This document shows, in pieces, positions 27,550 through 36,400 of a DNA stretch of 64,000 bases. Position numbers and translations under genes: made by a program. Position 1 is the first letter of the stretch. Each line of letters opens with the position of its first letter. The stretch comes from CAYFUR01 sp964346275 (lineage in GTDB: Bacteria > Sumerlaeota > Sumerlaeia > SLMS01), in NCBI GenBank assembly GCA_964346275.1, contig CAYFUR010000003.1, positions 1 through 64,000 of the forward strand, in the 5' to 3' direction. A model generated the notes under the pieces. The model was given only the letters and a program-made list of their open reading frames with translations, was not told the DNA's origin and ran no database searches.

Positions 27550-29901
27550 TTACAAGATCAGCGAGAAAAGCTGGTAGGTAACCAGAGCGCCGATATACGC
27601 AAGCGCCGTCATGTAGGCGAAGCTAAAGAGAGGCCAGCGCCAGCTATTGGTCTCCCGCTTCATGGTGGCCAGTGTCGCGGCGCATTGCATGCAAAGCGCA
27701 AAGAAAACCATAATGCTGAGCGCCACGGGAATGGTGAACAAGGGGGAACCATCGGGCCAGGTTGCCGAGCGGATTTTTTCGATCAGTGTTTTGTCTTGTT
27801 CGTCCGTATCCGGCCCCACGTCAAAGATCACCCCAAGGGTGGCAATAATCACCTCGCGCGCGGGGAAACTGGCAATGGTCGCCATGCCAATGCGCCAGTC
27901 CCATCCGAGCGGCTTAACAAGCGGTTCGACAAAGTGGCCCATTTTGCCAAGATACGAGGTGCGGAGATAATTGCCGGCCAGTTCTTTCTCCGCCTGGATG
28001 ATATCGTCTTCCCAGGAATCCAAGGTTTCCGCCGCCTGGGAATCGGCGGGCACATTCGATTCACTCTCAAGCGCGGCCACCTCTTCCGCGGATTCGGGCA
28101 TCTGCGTTTCATCGAAGGGGATTCCCGCGGCTTGGAGCTGGGCCGCATATTCCGCATTGATCGTTTCGATGTTCTGCTGGTGGGCCTGTTCAATCGCATC
28201 GGGACGCGGATAGTAACTCAACGCCCAAATAACGATACTGACCGCAAGAATCACCGTGCCCGCGCGAATGACGAATTCGCGGGCCCGCTCGTACATCCGG
28301 TAGAACACATTCCGCAGCAGAGGCCGCCGGTATGGGGGCAGCTCGATCAGGAAGGAAGGAGTGCGTGCCTTCAGGAGCGTCTTCTTTAAAATAAAGGTCA
28401 CGGGAATGGCAACGGCAAGACCGACGAGATACATCGCCAGCAACACAAGCCCCTGGAGGTTCATGAAGCCAAAGAACTTCTGCGCCGGGATAAACGCCGC
28501 GATGAAAATCGTATAGACGGGAAGGCGGGCGGAGCAGCTCATGAGCGGAGCGACCAGAATCGTCGCCAGGCGGTCTCGCCGGTCTTCAATACTCCGGGTC
28601 GACATGATGCCGGGGATGGCACAGGCGAAGCTGCTGAGCATGGGGATAAAGCTGCGGCCGCTGAGGCCCACGCGCGAAAGAAGGCGATCCATCAGGAACG
28701 CCGCGCGGGCCATATAGCCGACGTCCTCCAGCAAAGCGATAAAGAAAAAGAGGACGCAGATCTGGGGAATAAACACAAGCACGCCGCCAACCCCCGCAAT
28801 CACTCCGTCCACAAGAAAGGATCGCAGCGGCCCCTCGGCCAGGAAAGCGCCAACAAGGCTGCCCAACCCTCCGAAAATGCCTTCGATCAGATCCATGAGT
28901 GGCGACGACCAGGAATAGATCGCCTGGAAAACCACAGCCATCAAAACAAAGAAAATCACGGTCCCGTAGATACGATGCGTCAGGATCGTATCGACGCGGT
29001 CGGTGAACTCCTGTGATGAACGCCCTTCCTTTGGGACATCGTGAATGGCCGGACGGCAAGCCTCGCGGATCCATCGGTAGCGCGACGTGGCCTCGAGAGA
29101 ACGAAGCCGCAACCCTTGATCGGCCAGTTTCCGCCGGCTCTCCTCGATGGCCCGGCGAACGGCCTCGCCCCCCTCTTTGACCATTTCGCGTTCGACTTCC
29201 CCATCGACTTCGACAAGGGGGCGCTTGACGAGAAACGGCTGGAGGAAACGTTCCGGGCAGCCTGCCCCGCGCAGCTTCTCCATAAGATGGTTGCGCTCGG
29301 CGAGGAATTCTTCGGGATAAACGGCGAGAGGCTTGGGATCGGGAAGGCCTTCCGGGTTCTGGATTTTCTCTGCAAGCCGGTCCAGCCCTTGACCATCGCG
29401 GGCGACGATGGGCACAACCTCCACGCCCAGGGCTTCCCCGAGCTTCTGGCTATCGATCTCGAGTCCGTTCTCCTTCGCCACATCGATCATATTCAGGGCG
29501 ATGACGGTGGGAACGCCAAGCTCCACCACCTGGGTCGCGAGGAAAAGGTTTCGTTCGATATTGCTGGCATCGGCGACCACCAAGACGGCGTCGGGCCGTG
29601 GCTCGCCTGGCATTTGCCCGAGGAGGACACGAACCGCCACCAACTCGTCCTCGGAATGCGCGGAGAGGCTATAGGTACCCGGCAGATCGATCAGGTCGAC
29701 TCGCCGCTCGCTTTTTCGAAGCCGTCCTTCCCGCTTTTCCACAGTGACGCCGCTATAATTGCCAACGCGGGCGCGATGGCCCGTGAGGGCGTTGAAGAGC
29801 GTGGTCTTGCCCGTGTTTGGATTACCAAGAAGCGCAACGCGGATGTCGCGCTTGGAAGTGGACTTCTCAGGCGGCTGCTGGGGAGTGCTGACTGCGGGCA
29901 T
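27550..29901 (-). CDS. feoB: ferrous iron transport protein B
   Basis: 783 residues, usual length. GTP-binding membrane transporter that brings Fe2+ into the cytoplasm. Seen: an N-terminal G domain (about 20-180) with G1 GNPNTGKTT at 26-34, G3 DLPGTYSL near 72 and G4 NMID near 137; a GDI-like helical region (about 190-285); then about eight membrane helices. The Gate-type repeats contain SFACAIPGIMSTR and PLMSCSARLPVY, with conserved Cys and Ser. An acidic insertion of roughly 90 residues (about 580-670, rich in Glu, Asp and Ala) lies between the late helices. The start ATG is 26 nt after the FeoA stop. Confidence 0.97.
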   Translation of the reverse strand: MPAVSTPQQPPEKSTSKRDIRVALLGNPNTGKTTLFNALTGHRARVGNYSGVTVEKREGRLRKSERRVDLIDLPGTYSLSAHSEDELVAVRVLLGQMPGEPRPDAVLVVADASNIERNLFLATQVVELGVPTVIALNMIDVAKENGLEIDSQKLGEALGVEVVPIVARDGQGLDRLAEKIQNPEGLPDPKPLAVYPEEFLAERNHLMEKLRGAGCPERFLQPFLVKRPLVEVDGEVEREMVKEGGEAVRRAIEESRRKLADQGLRLRSLEATSRYRWIREACRPAIHDVPKEGRSSQEFTDRVDTILTHRIYGTVIFFVLMAVVFQAIYSWSSPLMDLIEGIFGGLGSLVGAFLAEGPLRSFLVDGVIAGVGGVLVFIPQICVLFFFIALLEDVGYMARAAFLMDRLLSRVGLSGRSFIPMLSSFACAIPGIMSTRSIEDRRDRLATILVAPLMSCSARLPVYTIFIAAFIPAQKFFGFMNLQGLVLLAMYLVGLAVAIPVTFILKKTLLKARTPSFLIELPPYRRPLLRNVFYRMYERAREFVIRAGTVILAVSIVIWALSYYPRPDAIEQAHQQNIETINAEYAAQLQAAGIPFDETQMPESAEEVAALESESNVPADSQAAETLDSWEDDIIQAEKELAGNYLRTSYLGKMGHFVEPLVKPLGWDWRIGMATIASFPAREVIIATLGVIFDVGPDTDEQDKTLIEKIRSATWPDGSPLFTIPVALSIMVFFALCMQCAATLATMKRETNSWRWPLFSFAYMTALAYIGALVTYQLFSLIL

Positions 29902-29927
29902 CCGTTATCCTTCGATTGTGAGGGGGT

Positions 29928-30170
29928 TCAGGAGAGTGCGACGCGGACCCGTGCGGCATCGCTTTTTCGTAACGATAAATTGAATCTTTGATCGATGCGG
30001 GCTTCGATGGGGTCGCCAAGAGGAGCCCGGCGCAGAAATTCCACCTCGCTCCCTTCCAGAACCCCCATTTCGAGCAACCGCTGCACAAGCAGATCATCGC
30101 CCTCGAGATCGAGAATCCTGGCGTTCTGGCCCGGCTTCAAATCGGCAAGCGAGCAGATCGTTTCTTTCAT
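29928..30170 (-). CDS. feoA: FeoA, first copy next to feoB
   Basis: 80 residues, an SH3-like FeoA domain that binds and supports FeoB in the cytoplasm. Seen: SLADLKPGQNARILDLEGDD, LLVQRLLEMGVLEGSEVEFLRRAPLGDPIEARI with the typical MGV and PLGDP signatures. Its ATG overlaps the stop of the upstream FeoA-like gene (TGATG), so they are translationally coupled. FeoB begins 26 nt downstream. Confidence 0.93.
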   Translation of the reverse strand: MKETICSLADLKPGQNARILDLEGDDLLVQRLLEMGVLEGSEVEFLRRAPLGDPIEARIDQRFNLSLRKSDAARVRVALS

Positions 30171-30424
30171 CAGGCAAGTCTTTCGACAAGGACACCGGAG
30201 AGTTCGTCGGCCCGGAGGGAAAGCCGGCAGCGGCCAGCGGAAACCAGGCAGGTGCGGCCGCTGCAGAGCATGCGGACCGGGATTCCCGGCGCGATACCGA
30301 GTTCGGCGAGGCGCGAACTCACTTGCTGACGCGAACTCACGTCGACCACGATCGCTTCCTCGCAGGGACGAAGCTTCGTCAGGGGGATGAGAGTTTCATC
30401 GATGGGTCGTGAAGTTGTGCTCAT
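30170..30424 (-). CDS. second FeoA-domain protein, first gene of the operon
   Basis: 84 residues, FeoA-like. Seen: TKLRPCEEAIVVDVSS, RLAELGIAPGIPVRMLCSG and a C-terminal CRLSLRADELSGVLVERL, but the PLGDP loop of the usual FeoA is replaced by a GRTCLVSAGR stretch. It carries three Cys residues. Two FeoA genes before one FeoB is a known but less common layout. ATG 30424 is chosen; a TTG at 30439 adds five residues. The dyad at 30473-30490 lies about 50 nt upstream and could be its metal-regulator site. Confidence 0.85.
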   Translation of the reverse strand: MSTTSRPIDETLIPLTKLRPCEEAIVVDVSSRQQVSSRLAELGIAPGIPVRMLCSGRTCLVSAGRCRLSLRADELSGVLVERLA

Positions 30425-30472
30425 GAAAGACCGCTTCAATTTGTGAATGGCAACTTAACAGGCGGCAATCTC

Positions 30473-30490
30473 TGTTTGATATGCCTAACA
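30473..30490 (-). promoter_or_regulatory. imperfect dyad, candidate metalloregulator operator
   Basis: TGTTTGATATGCCTAACA, an 18-bp imperfect palindrome with TGTT and AACA arms, lies 49 nt upstream of the first feoA start. The TTAGGC-containing strand loosely resembles DtxR/IdeR boxes, but the match is partial. It does not match the Fur consensus well. Confidence 0.25.
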
Positions 30491-30607
30491 CCATTCTCAT
30501 TGGACCAATTCCCCCGATCCCTGTCAAGCCTCTTCCGCCGCTTTTCGCCCACTGAGGGAAGAAAATAAGCGTTCCCAATAAAGCCCGTTGGAGGCCAGTC
30601 TCTCCCC

Positions 30608-33262
30608 TCAGTAGATCATCCAGTTTTCCTCGCTTGCCGTTTCCTGCTCGAGGTAGAGAGCAGTCGCCGGGTCACCGAACAGGTTGTATTCCCGGATGGT
30701 GGTGTCCAGTTCCGGATGATCAGTGGCGAAGTCCACCTGCGCGAGAAACAGGACGTCTCCGATCGTTTCCGGCGCTTCCCCTGGAGAATAGATGAACTGG
30801 TTCATGAACGCCTCGTTAAAGAGGCTTTGCTCGAAATACTGATCCACTCCCGCGGGGGCAATATTCGCGATAGCACCCCGGTTTTCATCAGCAAAGAGCC
30901 ACTCCTCCGCCAGGCAGGGCTCATCCCCCGGGGCAGCATAATATCCGTTGAGACAGGTAAAGGTCGCGATGATCGGCCATTTCCCGTTTGTGTCGATCGT
31001 GGGCACATCCTCCGAGGCCAGAAATTTGAGGCCACTCCAGCGATCGGTGTTGCCGTGACCGGTATAGAGAACGAAGGCGGCTCCCGTTCCCGCTTCCAGC
31101 TGATTCTGAAGATCGGCAAAATCGGCGCTTTGGGTGGCGGGATCAAGGTCGATACGGAAAGCCGGGCGGCCGGTTTGCTCCCAGCGATTGATCCACCGGT
31201 TTTGGTCGGGAGCGAATTGCGCCCCCTCGTCGGCGACGAAGATTCCCTGGCGAGAAGGGTTGATCAGCGTGGAACCCGCCTGGTCATAGGCAAGCTGGCG
31301 GTTGATTGCAGTGGTGAGTTGGTCCGAATTTTCGGCGGGAATCCGGCCCAAGGCGGCGTCGGGAATGTCGTCGTTGCCGAAGAGGAGTGCGTATTCGTAA
31401 TCCACCGTGTTTTCCAGATTCTTTCCGTTGATCACGATTCCCGCCTGGATGAAGGGCGGGACTTCCGGAGCCTGGGGCAGTTCCAGGTAATTGCGTGGAT
31501 CCAGGCTGCCTGCTCCAATGAGCACAACACGGGGGATGGGCGCTGTTTGCGCCGAGTTTTCCAGGAGCCAGCGAATGGCATCCCTGATAGCTTCCGGTGA
31601 TTTTTGTCCGCCGTTGAATGCATTGTATGCGGCCTGCGGAGAGAATCCATAGGCGGCTTCATTTCGCGACGCCAGCAGGGGGGCGATCTCATCCGCGTAG
31701 GGTTCGGGACGTATATACAATGCCTCGATCACATTGGAGGTTTTGGCGGGGGATGGCAGCGTTTCAGTGGGAACGGCCTGGTCCGGCTGGGCAAAATCGG
31801 ATTTCAATTGGATCCAGAAGTTACTGGCTTCCTGCGCGGCTTCAAACTCCACCGCGACGGTGCCGCTGCTATCGCTGAACGTCGGCGGGTTCGTGATCCG
31901 CACCGGCGTGTTTGGCACCGTCACGTCGAGAACGATCAAATCACTGCTGGTTGTTCCTGCCGGGAATCCGCCCATGGTCACTCGCCGGGGATTCTCGCTG
32001 TAGGGAACGGAAAGGCTCCCCCGCAGGCCTTCCTCTGCCCTTGGAAAGCCGTTCCACCTGAGAACCACGCGATCCAGCAGTTGCATATCCAGTCCACTCT
32101 GAGCCGTGGGAGAGTCGTCCGCCACGCTATGCACCAGGGAGACTCCCGGGGCGGGAGTTGTTGAAGGGAGCGCAACGGTTTCGTTCACGATATGCAGGCG
32201 CGAGCCTTCCCACTCGGCACGGGGGAGCGCGATTCCTTCGATTTGCAGGTCTGCATGATGGTCGGGACTGATCCCATCCGTTTGGTTATCACCGAAAATC
32301 TCAACGCGGGCGGAAATCTCCGGCGAGGTGAGGACATCAAAGAACGGGAGTTGCTGGGTTTCCGTGCGGTCGAGCCCGGCGGCCTGGGGATACGCCAGCC
32401 AGTGGTAGGCGAAGCGCCTCCCGATGCCCGTGCTCATAGCCCGGCGATAGACATTGTTTTCCTCATAGCTGCGCGATCGATCGATGGCCACTTCACTTTG
32501 CTCTGGAGAAAGCGTTTGAAAAGCGGGCCGCGCCGCCATTTCCACGGATGGGTCGGATGAATCAAGTGTCAGAAAGACGGAATCGGAATCGTCGGTCAGC
32601 GTATCGTTGTAGGGGGCATAGAACCAGAGGTTCCCTCCGATTGAGCCGCCGATGGAGAGAGAACTTCCACGATGGACGAGCCGGGTGCTTGCTGGATCAA
32701 GGGACGCCGCACCCAGGAGGCTGGGGCTGATGCTCAGGATTTGATCGCCAGCACCATATTGGATCCGGAAGTCGCCGGAATACTGGGGGGACTGCTGGCT
32801 CGTCTTCTCTCGCTGCCTGGAAACCAGGATCGGGGATTCAGAATTCAGAAAAACGGAGCGATAGGCTTGCTTGAGGGCAACCTCTCGCGACTGGAACAAT
32901 TCAGGGACGGGCCCTTCCAGTATGATCGTCCCAGAGGTGTCTTCAGCCTGGCTCTCGAGGTGCACCTGCAGGCCCTCGATGGCACCCATCCGGAAAGGAA
33001 GGATCTGTATCTTGAGCCCTTCCGACTCAGCTGCCCACAGACTCGGATCCGCACAGCCGGGAGGAAGGTGGATGAGCCCGGCGAGCTTCTCCCCCGCTGC
33101 AAGGTTCCCGTGACCCAAAACGAAACGGGCCGGGTGTCCTTCGACGATCTGAGCTTCCTCGAGAATGAGCGGATTTCCGGAAAAGGCTGGTTTGACACTC
33201 ACGAGAACAAGGCAGCTCGCGAAGAAAAAAATAAAACGGGGAACAATCGTCATATGGACCAT
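30608..33262 (-). CDS. secreted peptidase of family C25 (gingipain-like)
   Basis: 884 residues from ATG 33262. Starts further upstream exist (ATG 33358, GTG 33412); ATG 33262 leaves a clean signal peptide (IVPRFIFFFASCLVLVS through AFSG). Cysteine endopeptidase of clan CD. Seen: the catalytic His near residue 736 in LYTGHGNTDRWSG and the catalytic Cys near 770 in ATFTCLNGYY, 34 residues apart, close to the 33 in gingipain RgpB. The N-terminal 430 residues hold a strand-rich domain, and a PDZ-like GLDMQLLDRVVLRWNG occurs near residue 420. It ends soon after the peptidase fold (REYNLFGDPATALY), with no obvious type IX sorting domain. Divergent from the SdrD-type repeat gene. Confidence 0.88.
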   Translation of the reverse strand: MVHMTIVPRFIFFFASCLVLVSVKPAFSGNPLILEEAQIVEGHPARFVLGHGNLAAGEKLAGLIHLPPGCADPSLWAAESEGLKIQILPFRMGAIEGLQVHLESQAEDTSGTIILEGPVPELFQSREVALKQAYRSVFLNSESPILVSRQREKTSQQSPQYSGDFRIQYGAGDQILSISPSLLGAASLDPASTRLVHRGSSLSIGGSIGGNLWFYAPYNDTLTDDSDSVFLTLDSSDPSVEMAARPAFQTLSPEQSEVAIDRSRSYEENNVYRRAMSTGIGRRFAYHWLAYPQAAGLDRTETQQLPFFDVLTSPEISARVEIFGDNQTDGISPDHHADLQIEGIALPRAEWEGSRLHIVNETVALPSTTPAPGVSLVHSVADDSPTAQSGLDMQLLDRVVLRWNGFPRAEEGLRGSLSVPYSENPRRVTMGGFPAGTTSSDLIVLDVTVPNTPVRITNPPTFSDSSGTVAVEFEAAQEASNFWIQLKSDFAQPDQAVPTETLPSPAKTSNVIEALYIRPEPYADEIAPLLASRNEAAYGFSPQAAYNAFNGGQKSPEAIRDAIRWLLENSAQTAPIPRVVLIGAGSLDPRNYLELPQAPEVPPFIQAGIVINGKNLENTVDYEYALLFGNDDIPDAALGRIPAENSDQLTTAINRQLAYDQAGSTLINPSRQGIFVADEGAQFAPDQNRWINRWEQTGRPAFRIDLDPATQSADFADLQNQLEAGTGAAFVLYTGHGNTDRWSGLKFLASEDVPTIDTNGKWPIIATFTCLNGYYAAPGDEPCLAEEWLFADENRGAIANIAPAGVDQYFEQSLFNEAFMNQFIYSPGEAPETIGDVLFLAQVDFATDHPELDTTIREYNLFGDPATALYLEQETASEENWMIY

Positions 33263-33490
33263 CTCGAAGAACCGAAAGAGCGAATGGAGAGCGGAAATGT
33301 CCCGATAACCGGCTGTCGTTGGGGCCGTGGATGTTTGACTCTGGTTGAATTTGTCCATGTTTTTCAATTTGGGAGAAGATTTCAAAGAATCGCAAAAAAG
33401 GGCAAGTTTCACCTTGCAACCCCAGGGGAAGTATCAGGATAACCATGACGAAGCAAGGTTCAAAATCCTGACTCTCCGTGGTTTTTTTAT

Positions 33491-36400
33491 ATGAGACGAC
33501 GCTGCCTCTTATTCAGAAGCCTTTTATTTTTTACTTTTTCCCTGGGCTTCTTTTTTCATTCGGCAAAAGAAGCCTCAGCGACAACGATCCAGTTGGATTT
33601 CGACAGCCTGCCCGAAGGCCTGATCGTGGACGACGAGTTTCAGCTCAGCGCTGGCGTGACCATCGATGCCCTGAAAGGTCCGGCAAGTGGCTCTCAATCG
33701 CAAGGGTATGGGGTATTTTACGACACGACGCAGACGGGAGGCGCCGACCCCGATCTGGAAGGGCCACCCTGGTCGGCGGGAAATGCCCAGTTCTTCATCG
33801 CGGGAAACGCCCTGATCGTTCAGGAAAATGGCCCTAACAGCACGGAGATCAGCAATGGAATCCTGTCCACCAACGATCCGGACGACAACGGAGGTGGCGG
33901 GACACTCATTTTCGAGTCGGACGTTCCCCTGGAGGCGATCCAGTTCTGGTGGGTGGACCTCGACACTCCCAGCGATGCTTTCCTGCGATTCATCGACACC
34001 GATAGCGGGAATGACGTCTCGGTGAATTTCACGGAATTTTCGAACCCGGCCAGCGTCTTCTATGACCCCTCCGTTGTGTTTGGGGATAACTCTTTTGATC
34101 AAATTAACCCGATCACCGTCGCGGACCTGACCACGTTCCAGGGGGTGACCTGGACCCAGTTTGATATCCTGCGATTCGAGCTTGATATCTCCGGCGGCAC
34201 GGCGTTCCTGGAAGTTGATACACTGCCTGATGGATCGATCGGAGACTTTGTCTGGAACGACCTCGATTCCGATGGAAACCAGGATCCAGGCGAGCCGGGT
34301 ATCCAGCGCGTCACGCTCGATCTTTACCAGGACGATGGCGATGGTGTGTTCGAGCCCGGCGGAGACGATACGCTCTTTCGCAGCCAGACGACAGATGACC
34401 AGGGTGCCTACGATTTCATCGGTCTGCCGTCCGATGATTACTGGGTGACGGTGAGCGATAACTTCGGCGTCCTCACGGGCGCTCAGACGAACGGTGGTGC
34501 GGTTCCCGATCCACTTCTCGTCAACCTGGGCACGGATGAGGACTTCAATACCGCCGATTTTGGCTACAACCAGCCCACGGGAAGCATCGGCGATCTTGTT
34601 TGGAATGATGACAACGGAAACGGCATCTTTGAAGCGGGCGAAGCAGGCATCGGCCAGGCGACCGTCCGGCTTTGGCGCGATGACGATAACAGCGGAACGA
34701 TCAACTCCGGGGATACCATCGTACGGACTGAAACGACCGATGCGTCCGGGGCTTACGACTTTATCAACCTTCCCCCCGACCAATACATCGTCGAAGTTAC
34801 CGACGACAAGAACGTGATCGACGGGGCGCTGACAACGCCTCCGGAGCCGCGCGTTGTGAACCTCGCACTCGGTGAAGATTTCAATGATGCCGATTTTGGC
34901 TATAATGAGCCCGATGGTTCCATCGGCGACCTGGTCTGGCGCGACGAAAATCAGGATGGAATCGTCGATCCGGGCGAACCGGGAATCGGCAATGTCACCC
35001 TGGAACTTTTTCGCGACGAAAACGGGAATAACACCCTCGACGTCAGCGACACATTAATCGACACGGCGGTCACCGATGGAAACGGCGCCTACGATTTCCG
35101 CGGCCTGCCGGCTGGCACTTACCATGTCGACGTGACCGATGAGAACGGCGTTGTGACTTCCCTTGTCTTTACCACAGCGAACGATCCGGAAACGGTGGCG
35201 CTCGCTGCGGGCGAGGATTTCAACGATGCCGACTTTGGTTACTTTGGCGGGGGCTCGATCGGCGATTTTGTCTGGAATGATCTCAACGGCGACACGGTGC
35301 AGGATCCCGGCGAATCGGGAATTCCCAATGTGACCGTCGACCTCTATCGCGATGTTAACGGAGACGGCCTTTTTGATTCCGGAGATCAATACCTCCAGAC
35401 GCAAACAACCGATGGAAGTGGCGCCTACGATTTTACCGGTCTTGGAGCGGATGACTACCTCGTGGTGGTGAGCGACTATAACGGCGTGATCGACGGCGAT
35501 GGATCGAACCGCATTCTGACCACGGCGAATGACCCTCTCGCGGTCGCTCTTGCCTCGGGACAGGATTTTAATGACGCGGACTTCGGGTATAGACGGCGCG
35601 GAACCATTGGAGATTTCGTATGGAATGATCTGAATGGCGACGGAGTCCAGGATCCGGGCGAGCCGGGGATTCCCAACGCCACCCTGGAACTGGTGGTCGA
35701 TGTGAACGGCAATGGCGTGATCGATGCCGGCGAGAATGTCGCCCTGCGCGATACGACCGATGCAAACGGGGCTTACCTGTTCGAAAATGTCTTTCCAGGC
35801 GATTTCATTGTCCGTGTGACCGATGAGAATAACGTGATTACCGGCGCCCTGACGACCGGGAACGAGCCATTCGCGCTCACCCTTGGCGGTGCGGAAGACC
35901 GCCTTGATGTGGATTTTGGCTACAACCAGGGCAACGGCACGATCGGCGACTTCATCTGGTCGGACCTCGATGGTGATGGGGTTCAGGACGGAGGCGAACC
36001 GGGCATCGGCGGCGTGACCGTTGATCTCTATCGCGACGCGAATGGCTCAGGGACCATAGACAGCGGGGACCCGCTCATCGGGACGCAGGTCACGGATGCC
36101 GGTGGCAACTACGACTTTGCCGGCCTTCCCGCTGGCGATTATCTCGTCGATGTGACCGACGCAAACAGCGTAATCGATGGGGGATTAACCACTCCGCCGG
36201 ATCCGCTGCTTGTCAACCTCGCGTCCGGCCAGGACTTCAATGATGCCGATTTCGGCTACCAGCCTTTCGGCTCTATCGGTGATTTTGTCTGGGACGATCA
36301 GGACGGCGATGGAAATCAGGATGCCGGCGAGCCGGGTATCCAGAATGTCACCCTTGTCCTCTACGACGATGCAAACGGCAATGGCGTCATCGATGGCGGT

